Shown piece by piece: positions 8,131 through 18,228 of a stretch of DNA of 47,153 nt. How positions within the stretch are numbered: position 1 is the stretch's first letter; each line of letters opens with the position of its first letter. Made by a program: the position numbers and the translations under genes. This DNA is from Nitrospinota bacterium. GTDB taxonomy: Bacteria; Nitrospinota; Nitrospinia; Nitrospinales; VA-1. The notes under the pieces were generated by a model. That model was not told where the DNA came from. It saw only the letters and a list, made by a program, of their open reading frames with translations, and ran no database searches. The stretch is taken from positions 52,532 to 99,684 of the forward strand of contig WAHY01000001.1 of NCBI GenBank assembly GCA_009873635.1, given 5' to 3'.

Positions 8131-9435
8131 TTACAAAGCTTTGAACGTCAAAGAGGTGAGGTCATCATGCTGAGGCGCATCACCAATGAACTGTTTTATG
8201 GATGTTTTCAGATTTTGTAGGAATTCTTCTGGCTTAGCTGTGTTGTTGGCAAACAGCTCTTTTAATCTGTCTATTCCAAACTCCTCCTGATGCTTGTTTT
8301 TAGGTTCGGTCACGCCATCAGAAAATATCAGGATTTCATCGCCACATTTGAGAGTGTATCCTACCTGATTGTATTGCATGTTGGGAAGGATCCCTAAGGG
8401 TGTTCCGCTGGCAGATCCAATTTCCTTAATAGAACCATTGTTTTTTAGTAGAAGCGACATGTGGCCACCATTAGCAATAATTATTTTTCTAGTTTTCATA
8501 TTGAGTAGACAGAACACTGCTGTGGTGAACATGCCACGATAAGATCTTTTGCAGAGAGTGTTATTGATTTCTGTGAGAACCTTTTCTGGTTGCGGGTCGA
8601 GCTGGGAGATGTAACGAAAATCACTCATCAATCGTGCCATTTGCAGTGCTGCGGGTACACCTTTTCCAGAAACGTCCCCCAAAACAATACCGAGAAGTTC
8701 ATTTTCAAATGGAATAAAATCGTAATAATCACCGCCAACAATCTGCGCAGCATGGGTTTGAGCGGCAAAGGTGAAGTTTATGTGTTGAGGTGTGGTGGTT
8801 GGTAGAAAACTTTCCTGAACCGATTGTGCAAACTCCATGTCTTTTTCCATTCGCTGGTTTTCCATGAGCACTTGATGTATACGGGCGTTATGAATTGCCA
8901 GCGCGGCACTGTCGCATAGAAGCAGAAAAAGCTCCAGATCGCTATGGTGAAATACCTGCCCCTTTTTTTTTCCGTGAATAACCTGGCAGACGCCAATAAT
9001 TTTGCCTTTAGCTTTAAGGGGTGAGCATAAAATGGAACCGGTTTTGAAACCGGTTTTTTTATCAAAACTCGGATTAAATTTTGGATCCTTGTAGGCATCT
9101 TTGATAATAACTGTCTCACCTGTCTTAGCTACTGTGCCGGCAATACCCTCACCCATTTTTAGGCTGATCATGGACTTGATCTCTTCACCAACTTCGCTTA
9201 ATGCAATTTGAAACACCAATTCATCGGTCTCTTCCTCAATCAGTAGCAGACTACAGGCATCAGCAGACATAACTTCTTTGGTAGCACTCATAATGGTATC
9301 AAGAAGATTGGCAAGGTTTAATTCGGAATTAATAAGAGAAGTAATTTTTGAACAAATTTCTAACTGATTAATCCGTTCCTCCAGTTGGGATAAACGTAAG
9401 GTGATGTCAGGTAGTTCTTCTTTATGGTTATTCAT
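8131..9435 (-). CDS. GAF-domain PP2C-type (RsbU/SpoIIE) phosphatase
   Basis: The 434-residue protein has a short N-terminal coiled coil (about 10-30), a GAF sensor domain (about 40-190, with MGEGIAGTVAKTGE) and a C-terminal SpoIIE/PP2C phosphatase domain (about 225-434). Metal-binding motifs are visible: GGDYYDF, LGDVSGKGVPAAL, IFSDGVTEP and a terminal HDDLT. It should dephosphorylate a STAS antagonist in response to a small-molecule or redox signal sensed by GAF. It is the first gene of a minus-strand group followed by the RsbW-like kinase and the broken STAS gene. AGGA precedes the ATG. Confidence 0.9.
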   Translation of the reverse strand: MNNHKEELPDITLRLSQLEERINQLEICSKITSLINSELNLANLLDTIMSATKEVMSADACSLLLIEEETDELVFQIALSEVGEEIKSMISLKMGEGIAGTVAKTGETVIIKDAYKDPKFNPSFDKKTGFKTGSILCSPLKAKGKIIGVCQVIHGKKKGQVFHHSDLELFLLLCDSAALAIHNARIHQVLMENQRMEKDMEFAQSVQESFLPTTTPQHINFTFAAQTHAAQIVGGDYYDFIPFENELLGIVLGDVSGKGVPAALQMARLMSDFRYISQLDPQPEKVLTEINNTLCKRSYRGMFTTAVFCLLNMKTRKIIIANGGHMSLLLKNNGSIKEIGSASGTPLGILPNMQYNQVGYTLKCGDEILIFSDGVTEPKNKHQEEFGIDRLKELFANNTAKPEEFLQNLKTSIKQFIGDAPQHDDLTSLTFKAL

Positions 9436-9505
9436 GGTTCCTAATGAATAAAAACAATTGGTTTTAATCAGCTTAGATAACCCTTCTGCATTTATAGAAG
9501 ACGTT

Positions 9506-9530
9506 TACCTCTACCGGCCGAGTAGAGGTA
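9506..9530. repeat. Inverted repeat, probable operator in divergent region
   Basis: TACCTCTAC (9506-9514) and GTAGAGGTA (9522-9530) are perfect 9-base arms around a 7-base spacer. It lies in the 260-base divergent gap between the GAF-PP2C gene (minus) and the DciA-like gene (plus). No T-run is present, so an operator is more likely than a terminator. The remainder of the gap holds no gene. Confidence 0.4.
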
Positions 9531-9695
9531 TTACCAACCAATAAGTTTAACCATTTTGGCACGAAGGCTTCAGGTAAAGTATCATACTTATACAAACCTA
9601 ACGTCTGAAGTGAAAAGTAGAAATAACTTTAACTTGGCAGTTAAGATAGCTAAAATAGGATATATGGTCAAACCATTTCCCCCGGGTCTTAATTT

Positions 9696-10016
9696 ATGGA
9701 TAGAAAACTAAAACAAAGATCGGGCGGGAACTGGTCTGAACTCAGGTCGGTACTTTTTCAGTCTCTGCCAGAAGAGATATTCTCCAAATCCAACCAAACG
9801 GAATGGATCACCTATCATTGGAACCTGGTAGTTGGAAAGGAAATCGCGGGGATATCTACAATTGATAATCTGACCCGGGGTGTGCTCCATGTAAAGGTGA
9901 ATGGTCAAGAATGGGTGCCGGTCTTGGAGCCACTGAAAAAGAAGATCATTCAGGAAATAAATAGCCGTGCGGGTGACTCTTTAGTAAACAGTATTGTGTT
10001 TAAGGCGGTCGCCTGA
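9696..10016 (+). CDS. DUF721 / DciA-like protein
   Basis: The 106-residue protein fits the DUF721 family: an N-terminal helical part, the WNLVVGKEIAG core (about 43-53), then LHVKVNGQEWVPVLEPLKK and a hydrophobic end. DciA, the best-studied member, helps load the replicative helicase in bacteria lacking DnaC. Whether this homologue does so is inferred from the family. It starts with ATG 9696 and is followed after 48 bases by the TPR lipoprotein gene, probably as part of the same transcript. Confidence 0.78.
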   Translation: MDRKLKQRSGGNWSELRSVLFQSLPEEIFSKSNQTEWITYHWNLVVGKEIAGISTIDNLTRGVLHVKVNGQEWVPVLEPLKKKIIQEINSRAGDSLVNSIVFKAVA

Positions 10017-10064
10017 TAGGCTCTGATGGATGGAACGTAATCCAATTAAAGGACAGTCATATAA

Positions 10065-11903
10065 ATGAAGACTCAGGTTTTTGAAGTGAACACCATTAGT
10101 AAAACCACCAAAGCGGTTTCGTATTCTCTGGGAATGTTGTTCATGCTCATGTTTTTGTCAAACTGCTCGACGATGCAGGAGATACCGGGTTCGACAAGCA
10201 GTGACTTGTCTTCTTCATACGCAGTCAAGTCTTTCGAAAAGAAAAAGCAGCTATCTCAGAATCTGGACACACGTGATCCCCGTTCTTATTATCACTATTT
10301 ACTGGCGTTGAAAGCAGAGAAAGCCTATCAGCTTGAAGAAGCAGCGTTACATTATAAAGAAGTTGTCCAGCATGACCCAGAGGCAGAACGATTTCATGAA
10401 AAATGGGTCCGCTTGTTGCTGCGCACAGGTCAATTTGACGAGGCTGTGCGAGCTGGTCAAAACGCGTTATCCCGTTTTCCTGAAAATGAAGAAATCAAGA
10501 TGATTTTGGGGGATATCTTTGCAAGCAAGGGGCAAGCTGAGGAAGCCATCAAACATTATGATCAGATAATCCGTATCTCTCCTGAAAATGCCCGGGCACT
10601 TTTGTTAAAAGGCGCGCTGTTGGAAGGGATGGAGAAATATGATCAGGCTTTAGAAGAATATAAAAAAGGAGCCTTGGTAGAATCGAAAAATCCCCTGATT
10701 CAATTTTATCTGGGCCGGGCTTATTTGCGGGCTAACAAGTTGAAGGAGGCCGAAGAGAGCCTGGATATAGCAGTTTCCCTGAAACCCAATCTGCTCCAGG
10801 CCAGGCATCATTTAGCCTGGGTGCTCGAACGCCAGGGAAGAACTGTTGAAGCTTTGAAAGAGTATGGACTCTTGTTAAAGCTGACTCCGGATAATGAGTA
10901 TGTAAAAAACAGGGTCTCAAAACTTCACTCTTCGGGAACCCTGGATCAGAACCCAAGTGAAAGTTTTGAGGCAATTCCTTCTGCTCTGGAAAAACAACCC
11001 AATATCCACATGCGCATCGCGACAATTTATTTTGAACAAACTCTGTATTTGAGGGCGTTGGATGAATTCCAGCTTGTTCTGGCAAAGCTCGATTACAAGG
11101 ACCCGCATGTTCTAATGGCCCGGATTTATGAAACCCATGGTCGATTGGATAAAGCTGTTGAAGAGTTTGAAAAACTCAGAAAACTGGAACCCAAGTCGCT
11201 GGATATCCTCCTTTACACGGCCAGGCTTTACAGTTTGATGAAAATACCAGAAAAATCAATTGACCTTCTGAATGAAGCTGTCAAATTGGAGCCGGAGAAC
11301 GACCAGCTTCTGCACTCCCTGGCATTGGCTTACATGGCCAAAAATGAAAATGACATGGCCATTGTAACCATGAGCAAGGCTGTAGCTTTGAACCCTAAAA
11401 AAGACTCTTACTATTTCGAGTTGGGGGCTTTGATGGAAAAATCTGGTGACTACAAGGGCGCTATTGAAAACATGAGGCAGGCGATTGAACTCAACCCATT
11501 GCATTCTAACGCGCATAATTTTTTGGGATACATATATGCTTTGGAAGGATATGACCTCGATCAAGCCCTTGAACATTTAAAAAAGGCCTTGACCATTCAG
11601 CCTCGTAATGGCTACTTCCTGGATAGCCTTGGTTGGATCTATTTTAAAAAAGGTGAGTCGAAAAAGGCCTTAACTCAAATTCAAAAAGCGTTGATCTATA
11701 CCGAACCAGACCCGGTACTGTATGACCACCTTGGGGATATTCTGTTCTCTCTGGAAAATTATGATGAGGCAAGCGGTGCCTGGAAAAACAGCTTGTTTCT
11801 TACCGTTAATGAGAAAGAAGATCCCGGCGGAGAAATGCCGGACCCGCAAACCCTGAGGAATAAAATTGATAAAGCGAAAAGGCTTTTGCAACAGAGTTAT
11901 TAA
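10065..11903 (+). CDS. TPR-repeat lipoprotein
   Basis: The 612-residue protein has a signal segment ending at a lipobox (LSNC, Cys about residue 34) after an unusually long, polar N-terminus. About a dozen or more tetratricopeptide repeats follow from about residue 70 to 590, including EEAIKHYDQIIRISPEN and KKALTIQPRNGYFLDSLGWI. It should be anchored at a membrane as a protein-interaction scaffold. Similar long TPR lipoproteins precede an LolB-like gene and ispE in deltaproteobacterial-type genomes, as here. AAAGGA lies 12 bases before the ATG at 10065. It ends 9 bases before the LolB-like gene, indicating an operon. Confidence 0.88.
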   Translation: MKTQVFEVNTISKTTKAVSYSLGMLFMLMFLSNCSTMQEIPGSTSSDLSSSYAVKSFEKKKQLSQNLDTRDPRSYYHYLLALKAEKAYQLEEAALHYKEVVQHDPEAERFHEKWVRLLLRTGQFDEAVRAGQNALSRFPENEEIKMILGDIFASKGQAEEAIKHYDQIIRISPENARALLLKGALLEGMEKYDQALEEYKKGALVESKNPLIQFYLGRAYLRANKLKEAEESLDIAVSLKPNLLQARHHLAWVLERQGRTVEALKEYGLLLKLTPDNEYVKNRVSKLHSSGTLDQNPSESFEAIPSALEKQPNIHMRIATIYFEQTLYLRALDEFQLVLAKLDYKDPHVLMARIYETHGRLDKAVEEFEKLRKLEPKSLDILLYTARLYSLMKIPEKSIDLLNEAVKLEPENDQLLHSLALAYMAKNENDMAIVTMSKAVALNPKKDSYYFELGALMEKSGDYKGAIENMRQAIELNPLHSNAHNFLGYIYALEGYDLDQALEHLKKALTIQPRNGYFLDSLGWIYFKKGESKKALTQIQKALIYTEPDPVLYDHLGDILFSLENYDEASGAWKNSLFLTVNEKEDPGGEMPDPQTLRNKIDKAKRLLQQSY

Positions 11904-11912
11904 GCAAGCCCT

Positions 11913-12716
11913 TTGAACTCCTACCTGTTAACGCGTGTGACAAACCACTCTAATTTTTTCAGACTCTTAATATTCCTGTTATTGAGTTCGGGGTGCCAGC
12001 CTCGTGTTGAACCGGTTGCTCCTCATTTTTTAAAAGATACCATTTCCACCGGTTACATCTTAAAAGCGCAAATGGACCGGGCTGCAAAAATTAAGAACCT
12101 CAAATCTTTCACACGTACCAGCTTTCTAAGTCCCAGAGCGTCGCAAAGTTTTCGACAAACATTGCTAATCCATAATAACCGGTCAATTAGAGTGGATACC
12201 TACGGTTTGTTTAACCAGGCTTTAGGAGTCTTTATACACCATCAGGGCAAAACTGTTTTTTTGGATCCGGCAAAAGGAAAGTTGTTTTTCGGGGAAGAAG
12301 TAGAATCACTGATGGAAAAAATGCTGGGGACACATGTGGATTTTTATGAGCACCTTAGAATATTTGTTGGCCATATTCCAAGGCTGGAACTTCTTGAGGT
12401 TCTGGATTCGCGGCTCAACTCAGATAGAACAAGGTACATAATGCAATTGACCGATCTAGTGCGGGGAGGAAAAATTACGCTTCATTTTTCTGCCATGACT
12501 TTGCTTCCGCTTGAAATGAAGCGTGAATTGGGAGGGAGAACAATCTATAAAGTAGAATGGCAGGATTACGCCAAAGTTGGAAAGCATGATTTCCCCCTTC
12601 TTGTGACCTTATCATTCCCGGAAAAACAAGAAACCATTCGGGTGAAATATAAAAACCCGGAGATCAATCAAGGGTTGCCTGTAGATACGTTTCAACTTCC
12701 ACTGCTTTCAAATTAA
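11913..12716 (+). CDS. LolB-like / DUF4292-type outer-membrane lipoprotein
   Basis: The 267-residue protein has a signal peptide with an SSGC lipobox (Cys about residue 28). The following domain has beta strands typical of LolB/LolA-like folds: LKSFTRTSFLS, RSIRVDTYGLFNQALGVFIH and KTVFLDPAKGKLFFG. Its position between a TPR lipoprotein and ispE matches the usual place of LolB or DUF4292 genes; classical lolB also neighbours ispE. A role in lipoprotein insertion into the outer membrane is inference. The start is weak: TTG 11913 is used here, and no ATG is available upstream of the signal peptide. Confidence 0.7.
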   Translation: MNSYLLTRVTNHSNFFRLLIFLLLSSGCQPRVEPVAPHFLKDTISTGYILKAQMDRAAKIKNLKSFTRTSFLSPRASQSFRQTLLIHNNRSIRVDTYGLFNQALGVFIHHQGKTVFLDPAKGKLFFGEEVESLMEKMLGTHVDFYEHLRIFVGHIPRLELLEVLDSRLNSDRTRYIMQLTDLVRGGKITLHFSAMTLLPLEMKRELGGRTIYKVEWQDYAKVGKHDFPLLVTLSFPEKQETIRVKYKNPEINQGLPVDTFQLPLLSN

Positions 12717-12721
12717 AGTTA

Positions 12722-13627
12722 ATGACAGCATCAACATCTGCTATTTCTTTTAAGACCCCCGCAAAAGTCAATTTGGGGCTTCACATTCTTGGTAAGCGTG
12801 AGGATGGTTTTCATGATCTGGAAACCATTTTTCAAATGGTGAACTGGTGTGATGAAGTGAAAATTGAATGTCTTTCACGTGGTTTGGAATTGGTTTGTGA
12901 CCTGCCGGATATTCCTAAAGATGAAGAAAACCTGGCTATAAAGGCCGCTCATATATTGCAGACTCATTATCCTGAACAATGCAAGGGCGCGCGGATCCAT
13001 TTACAAAAGAATATTCCACATGGAGCGGGATTGGGTGGAGGGAGTGGCAATGCTGCCGGAGTGCTGTTGGGACTTAATTATTTATGGGGCCTGGAACTTA
13101 AGAGGGAAGAACTGATTTCAATGGCCTCCGAACTTGGATCCGATGTGCCGTTTTTCCTGCATTCTCCTTGTGCCATAGGAAGAGGTCGCGGGGAAATTCT
13201 TGAATCGGTTAAAACCAGCATTAAGTTTTATATTTTAATGGTTTATCCCGGTTTTTCCGTATCAACCGCATCGGTTTATGGAAATCTAAAATTGAAGTTG
13301 ACAAAGAGGGAAAATAATATTAGCATTTTGAAAAATTTTCTTTTGCAGTCGGAGTTTGCCCAATTGGGGACAGCGTGGTCCAATGATTTGGAAACCGTTG
13401 TATTTCAAGAACATCCGGGCCTTTCTGAGTTAAAAAAGAAGATGCTTGCTTTGGGAGCAAAGGGGGCGCTTCTCTCAGGAAGCGGCTCTACTGTCTTTGG
13501 TATTTTCGACAATCCCGAAACAGCCAACAACGCATATGACCGTTTGGAGAGAGGAGACTTCAGGCTGTTTTTAGCTGATAGCGTTGTCAGTTTATCCGAA
13601 TTATATCCTGAGGAAATGTTGATTTAG
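12722..13627 (+). CDS. ispE: 4-diphosphocytidyl-2-C-methyl-D-erythritol kinase
   Basis: The 301-residue GHMP kinase catalyses the ATP-dependent phosphorylation of CDP-methylerythritol in the MEP isoprenoid pathway. The N-terminus has FKTPAKVNLGLHILGKREDGFHDL split over two conserved blocks (PAKVNLGL and REDGFHDLET). The ATP-binding motif is PHGAGLGGGSGNAAG (about 100-114), and the C-terminal GHMP motif is GALLSGSGSTVFG. Length is normal for the family. It begins 5 bases after the LolB-like gene. Confidence 0.95.
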   Translation: MTASTSAISFKTPAKVNLGLHILGKREDGFHDLETIFQMVNWCDEVKIECLSRGLELVCDLPDIPKDEENLAIKAAHILQTHYPEQCKGARIHLQKNIPHGAGLGGGSGNAAGVLLGLNYLWGLELKREELISMASELGSDVPFFLHSPCAIGRGRGEILESVKTSIKFYILMVYPGFSVSTASVYGNLKLKLTKRENNISILKNFLLQSEFAQLGTAWSNDLETVVFQEHPGLSELKKKMLALGAKGALLSGSGSTVFGIFDNPETANNAYDRLERGDFRLFLADSVVSLSELYPEEMLI

Positions 13628-13744
13628 CGTTCACCTCTACCTTTAGTCTGAGGGTATTCGGTGATTATTTATTTGCCTTTGTGCCCCAGGGGGGATCAGT
13701 TTTAGAGGTTCTCATTTTCATGTTTGAAGTGGGAGAGTTGGAAA

Positions 13745-13761
13745 AACAGAGAGTCTCTGTT
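13745..13761. repeat. 17-base palindrome upstream of tRNA-Gln
   Basis: AACAGAGA and TCTCTGTT flank a single G, 29 bases ahead of the tRNA-Gln gene. It may be an operator or attenuating hairpin. The rest of the 162-base ispE-tRNA gap holds nothing clear. Confidence 0.35.
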
Positions 13762-13789
13762 ACGTAATTACGGATTGGGTTTTTTTACT

Positions 13790-13865
13790 TGGGGCGTCGT
13801 CAAGTGGCTAAGACACAGGATTTTGATTCCTGCATTCGGAGGTTCGAGTCCTCCCGCCCCAGCCA
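13790..13865 (+). tRNA. tRNA-Gln (anticodon TTG)
   Basis: A full cloverleaf is readable. The acceptor TGGGGCG pairs with CGCCCCA, keeping the T1-A72 pair typical of tRNA-Gln. The anticodon stem CAGGA/TCCTG carries loop TTTTGAT with anticodon TTG. The T stem GGAGG/CCTCC carries TTCGAGT. G73 is followed by an encoded CCA. It lies 26 bases upstream of prs and is probably cotranscribed with it. Confidence 0.97.
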
Positions 13866-13891
13866 GATTTTTTTCGGGGATTTTTTAAAGA

Positions 13892-14854
13892 ATGGATAAC
13901 GGTAACGGGAAACTGCTTGTTTTTTCTGGCAGGGCTAATCCGTCTCTGGCGGAAGATATTTGCCAATATCTCAAAGTTGCTTTAGGCCAAACCGTGGTTC
14001 GGGATTTCTCCGATGAGGAGATTTATGTGCGGATCGAAGAAAATGTTCGTGGTGCGGATGTTTTTGTTGTTCAACCGACTTGTTATCCCGGCAATACCAA
14101 TTTGATGGAATTGCTGATCATGATTGATGCCTTGCGTCGGTCATCAGCCAGAAGGATTACAGCTGTAATCCCCTATTATGGTTATGCGCGGCAGGATCGT
14201 AAATGCGAACCCAGAGTGCCGATTACATCCAAGCTTGTTGCTGATTTGTTAGAAACAGCAGGTACGGATCGGGTATTGACGGTTGATCTTCATGCAGGGC
14301 AGATACAAGGTTTTTTCAATATTCCTGTGGATCATCTGTTCGCAATGAACGTTCTGATTGAATACATTAAGACTCTTGAATTGCCGAATTTGATTGTTAT
14401 TTCACCTGATGCGGGTGGTGTTGAGAGAGCCAGAGCCTATGCGAAAAGGTTGGATGCATCTCTGGCTATTATTGATAAGCGCAGAGATATACCGAACGAA
14501 GCCAAAGCCATGAACATCATTGGTGATGTTCGGGGCAAGGTGGCGTTTATTGTAGACGATATGATTGATACGGCAGGAACTCTTATGGAGGCAACGGATG
14601 CGTTGTTGGGCGCGGGCGCCAGTGAGGTTCATGCCTGTTGTTCCCATGCGGTTCTTTCAGGTCCTGCAGGAGGCAGGATCAGTAATTCACCGCTTAAGTC
14701 AGTGGTAACGACGAACAGCATTCCCTTGGGGAGCGAGTTGGAGAAAAACTCTAAAATAAAGGTGCTGTCGGTTGCCCCGTTACTGGGAGAAGCTATTTTA
14801 AGAATTCACGAGGAAACCTCGGTCAGTTCGTTATTCGATTCAACCCGAGAATAA
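13892..14854 (+). CDS. prs: Ribose-phosphate pyrophosphokinase
   Basis: The 320-residue enzyme makes PRPP from ribose 5-phosphate and ATP, feeding purine, pyrimidine, histidine and NAD synthesis. Class I features are present: [16 protein letters not shown] near the N-terminus, [10 protein letters not shown] (ATP loop), [23 protein letters not shown] and the PRPP-binding loop [10 protein letters not shown]. Length is close to the usual 310-320. It sits in the common order ispE, tRNA-Gln, prs, rplY, pth. Start is ATG 13892, 26 bases after the tRNA. Confidence 0.97.
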   Translation: MDNGNGKLLVFSGRANPSLAEDICQYLKVALGQTVVRDFSDEEIYVRIEENVRGADVFVVQPTCYPGNTNLMELLIMIDALRRSSARRITAVIPYYGYARQDRKCEPRVPITSKLVADLLETAGTDRVLTVDLHAGQIQGFFNIPVDHLFAMNVLIEYIKTLELPNLIVISPDAGGVERARAYAKRLDASLAIIDKRRDIPNEAKAMNIIGDVRGKVAFIVDDMIDTAGTLMEATDALLGAGASEVHACCSHAVLSGPAGGRISNSPLKSVVTTNSIPLGSELEKNSKIKVLSVAPLLGEAILRIHEETSVSSLFDSTRE

Positions 14855-14926
14855 AAAAATCAGGCTTGTGCGTTATACGTAACACGTGAACGCTTACAGC
14901 TTTCATTACATTGATTGGAGCACAGA

Positions 14927-15562
14927 ATGTCAGTATTAGCGGGAAAACTAAGAAAAGAAACCGGTAAATCGGCAACACGGAAAATCAGAACTGATGAGTC
15001 CATGCCTGCGGTGATGTATGGGTTGAAAGATAATATCAGTATGGTTGTTAACCCTAAGGAATTGAAAAAGCTTATTGAGGCAAAAGGGCGCAACGTTTTG
15101 ATCGAGCTTAAAATTGAAGGTGATTCCAACCGCAATGTTGTATTGAAAGAATTTCAATCTCACCCGTTACGGTCAGGATGGTTGCATGCGGACTTCCTTG
15201 AAGTGGATGTTAGTAAAAGAATCCGTGTCAAGGTTCCTGTTGTGCTGATAGGTAATTCTCCCGGTGAAAAACAAGGTGGGCTGGTCAACCACATCCTGCG
15301 TAACCTTGAGATAGATAGCCTTCCCACCAACATACCTGAAAAAATTGAGGTGCAAATGAACGAGGTTGAGCTCAATCAGGTTGTTCATGTATCTGATCTT
15401 AATATTGAGGAAGGTATAGAAATCATTAACGACCCCAAAGATGCAGTGGTTTCGGTTCAAGTTGAAAAGGTTAGAGAGGAGAAACCTGCAGAAGCTGAAG
15501 AAGGTGAAGCTGCTGAAGCTGCTGAACCAACAGAAGCTGATGCGAAGAAAGAAGATGGTTAA
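14927..15562 (+). CDS. rplY: 50S ribosomal protein L25 (bL25, CTC form)
   Basis: The 211-residue protein is the long (CTC/TL5) form of L25, which binds 5S rRNA. An N-terminal L25 domain (about 5-92, with TGKSATRKIR and MPAVMYG) is followed by the TL5 beta domain (about 100-185, with KVPVVLIGNSPG and LEIDSLPTNIPEKIEV) and an acidic Glu/Ala-rich tail. I place the start at ATG 14927 because TTGGAG at 14915-14920 makes a good ribosome binding site; the frame is open upstream to a TTG at 14915. pth follows after 9 bases. Confidence 0.95.
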   Translation: MSVLAGKLRKETGKSATRKIRTDESMPAVMYGLKDNISMVVNPKELKKLIEAKGRNVLIELKIEGDSNRNVVLKEFQSHPLRSGWLHADFLEVDVSKRIRVKVPVVLIGNSPGEKQGGLVNHILRNLEIDSLPTNIPEKIEVQMNEVELNQVVHVSDLNIEEGIEIINDPKDAVVSVQVEKVREEKPAEAEEGEAAEAAEPTEADAKKEDG

Positions 15563-15571
15563 AAGTAAACG

Positions 15572-16129
15572 GTGTTCTTGATTTTAGGTCTGGGCAATCC
15601 CGGTCCGCGCTATGAGCTGACCAGGCATAACGCGGGTTTTTGGGTGGTGGATAATCTGGCCGATAAATATAAAATTCGGTTGGATCGCCATAAATATTTC
15701 TCTTGTTATGGAAAAGGGGAAATCGGCGGGCTGGAAGTTATTTTGGCAAAACCGATGACTTACATGAACGAAAGCGGAAAGGCGGCCAAGTCGTTGCTTT
15801 CCGCTTTTAACATTTTCCCAGACCACATGGTTGTGGTGCATGACGACATTGATCTCCCCCTTGGAAAGATCAAAAAAAAATTCAAGGGTGGGGATGGTGG
15901 ACAGAGGGGAATCAGGTCAACGATTCAGTCCGTACGAACCGGAGATTTTGCGCGGGTTCGTGTGGGTATTGGCAGGCCGGAAGATAAGGACGACATTGTT
16001 GACTATGTGTTGTCCCCTTTTGATGAAGAAGATTCAGGCCTTGTCAATGAAATTATGGAAGAAGCGGTGCAAACGATAGAAGCGGCACTTCAGGAAATAA
16101 ATAAACGAAGTAAATCAACGGAGGATTGA
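15572..16129 (+). CDS. pth: Peptidyl-tRNA hydrolase
   Basis: The 185-residue enzyme releases tRNA from peptidyl-tRNA that has dropped off ribosomes. The N-terminal [18 protein letters not shown] contains the substrate-binding Asn and catalytic His. [12 protein letters not shown] carries the conserved Asn. [12 protein letters not shown] carries the catalytic Asp, and GGQRGIRS follows shortly after. Start is GTG 15572. The stop codon lies just upstream of the hppA start, and the hppA ribosome binding site GGAGG overlaps the end of this gene, indicating coupled expression. Confidence 0.96.
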   Translation: MFLILGLGNPGPRYELTRHNAGFWVVDNLADKYKIRLDRHKYFSCYGKGEIGGLEVILAKPMTYMNESGKAAKSLLSAFNIFPDHMVVVHDDIDLPLGKIKKKFKGGDGGQRGIRSTIQSVRTGDFARVRVGIGRPEDKDDIVDYVLSPFDEEDSGLVNEIMEEAVQTIEAALQEINKRSKSTED

Positions 16130-16134
16130 TAAGA

Positions 16135-18210
16135 ATGTTTACGGAACACAAAGGGGAAATGATCTTTATCGGATTTGCCATGGTCCTGTATCTGGTGATG
16201 GCCGCTTTTGATGCATCTCAGAAATTTGTTTATCTGGCAGTCTTGTTTGGTCTGTTCGGACTTGTCATTGCCTGGAAACTTTTTGAAAGTGTGGACGATG
16301 AGCCAGCAGGCGATGAAAAAATGACAGAAATTGCCGATGCCATCCATGAAGGAGCAATGGTTTTCCTTTCCAGGGAGTATAAGATACTGGGTTATTTTGT
16401 AGGGGGTGTTTTCCTACTGCTTTTGATTTTGATTTCTGTGCAAAGTGGATTTTGGATAGGGATCTGGACCGCAATATCTTATGCGGTAGGTGCCGCATGC
16501 TCAATGCTTGCAGGATATTTTGGCATGAACGCAGCAACTACCTCTGGAGTAAGGACTTCCCAGGCCGCCGTGGATGGTGGTCAACCTAAAGCTCTTAATA
16601 TAGCCTTCAATGGCGGTGCTGTAATGGGCCTTTGTGTGGCCAGTCTGGGCTTGGTCGGGGTTGGTGGTTTATTCACCCTGTTCGGTCGCGGAGAGTCAAT
16701 TGGAGTAATCAGTGGATTTGCCATGGGGGCCAGCTCCATTGCTTTGTTTGCCCGTGTTGGCGGTGGAATTTATACCAAAACCGCGGATGTCGGCTCTGAC
16801 CTTGTGGGTAAGGTGGAAGCGGGAATCCCGGAAGACGACCCAAGAAACCCCGGTGTTATTGCTGATAACGTCGGAGACTGTGTGGGCGATACGGCAGGTT
16901 TGGGAGCGGATATTTTTGAATCCTATTGTGGTTCCATGATCGCTACCATTGCTATTGGTGCTGGAATGGCAACGATGCAATTTGAATACATGGCATTGCC
17001 GGTTCTGGTTGCCATGGTTGGTTTGGTGGCCTCTATTATTGGAATCCGGGCAATGAGTGCTTTGGGAAGCATGGACCCATCCGCCGCACTTCGAAATTGT
17101 ACTTTCATCAGTGCCGGCGCAATGTTGTTTGCCACCTTTTTCCTGATTAAAGTGATGGGATTGCCATCAGGTGTTTTTGTTGCCTTGTTGTTCGGTTGTC
17201 TTGCAGGCATCGGTATTGGACTGATTACTGAATATTATACGGCGAGCAAACCGGTTGTACGCATTGCAGAATCGAGTAACACTGGTGTTGCTACAGTTAT
17301 GATTACCGGCCTTGCGGTCGCGATGGAGAGTTGTGTTGTTCCCATCCTGATCATTGCTTTGGCAATTTTTGTCGGTGCGGAGTTTGCAGGACTTTATGGA
17401 GTGGCTCTCGCTGCAGTGGGTATGCTGGCTACGGTAGGTATCACCATGTCGGTGGATGCTTACGGACCGATTGCGGATAATGCAGGGGGAATCTCTGAAA
17501 TGGCAGGACTGGGAGAAGATACCCGAAAAATTACAGACGGTCTGGACCAGGTGGGTAACACCACTGCGGCCATTGGTAAGGGTTTCGCGATTGGCTCTGC
17601 TGCTTTGACAGCATTGGCCCTGTTTGCGGCATTTACCCAGGCGGCTCATATTGATGCGATTGATATAACAAAAACCTCCGTTATCATCGGTGTATTCCTG
17701 GGCGGTGTGGTTCCTTTTTATGTAGCGGCTCTTACTATGACTTCTGTTGGAGACGCGGCCATGAAAATGGTTGAAGAAATCCGCCGACAGTTCCGGGAAA
17801 TCCCGGGGTTGATGGAAGGCACTGGAAAACCCGATAGCGCCCGATGTATTGATATCAGTACCCAGGCTGCTTTGAAGGAAATGATTGCTCCGGGCGTGGT
17901 GGCTTTTCTCACGCCAATTATTGTTGGTTCTTTACTTGGAGCAGAAGCTTTGGGAGGAATGTTAATGGGAGCTACCTTGTCAGGTGTTCTACTGGCTTTG
18001 CTGATGTCTAACGGTGGTGGCGCCTGGGATAACGCAAAAAAATATGTAGAAGCGGGTAACCTGGGTGGAAAAGGTTCCGAGGCTCATCATGCTACAGTAG
18101 TTGGAGATACGGTTGGCGACCCGTTAAAAGATACTTCTGGTCCGGCCATGAACATCCTGATCAAATTGATGTCCATTGTCTCCCTCGTATTGGCGCCGTT
18201 CTTCATGTAA
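16135..18210 (+). CDS. hppA: Membrane ion-pumping pyrophosphatase, K+-dependent type
   Basis: The 691-residue, roughly 16-span protein couples pyrophosphate hydrolysis to ion transport across the membrane. Catalytic motifs are present: [48 protein letters not shown] and [14 protein letters not shown]. The segment [10 protein letters not shown] has Ala where K+-independent enzymes have Lys, so it belongs to the K+-dependent class. Whether it pumps H+ or Na+ cannot be decided by eye. I start at ATG 16135, 10 bases after GGAGG; the upstream in-frame TTG overlaps the pth stop. It ends the operon and is followed by a strong terminator. Confidence 0.96.
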   Translation: MFTEHKGEMIFIGFAMVLYLVMAAFDASQKFVYLAVLFGLFGLVIAWKLFESVDDEPAGDEKMTEIADAIHEGAMVFLSREYKILGYFVGGVFLLLLILISVQSGFWIGIWTAISYAVGAACSMLAGYFGMNAATTSGVRTSQAAVDGGQPKALNIAFNGGAVMGLCVASLGLVGVGGLFTLFGRGESIGVISGFAMGASSIALFARVGGGIYTKTADVGSDLVGKVEAGIPEDDPRNPGVIADNVGDCVGDTAGLGADIFESYCGSMIATIAIGAGMATMQFEYMALPVLVAMVGLVASIIGIRAMSALGSMDPSAALRNCTFISAGAMLFATFFLIKVMGLPSGVFVALLFGCLAGIGIGLITEYYTASKPVVRIAESSNTGVATVMITGLAVAMESCVVPILIIALAIFVGAEFAGLYGVALAAVGMLATVGITMSVDAYGPIADNAGGISEMAGLGEDTRKITDGLDQVGNTTAAIGKGFAIGSAALTALALFAAFTQAAHIDAIDITKTSVIIGVFLGGVVPFYVAALTMTSVGDAAMKMVEEIRRQFREIPGLMEGTGKPDSARCIDISTQAALKEMIAPGVVAFLTPIIVGSLLGAEALGGMLMGATLSGVLLALLMSNGGGAWDNAKKYVEAGNLGGKGSEAHHATVVGDTVGDPLKDTSGPAMNILIKLMSIVSLVLAPFFM

Positions 18211-18228
18211 GAAATAAAGTTTAAAGTT

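Noticed and set aside
17167-17649. 160-residue frame antisense to hppA
   Set aside because: It overlaps conserved hppA catalytic sequence and shows a shadow-like Ser/Asn/His composition.
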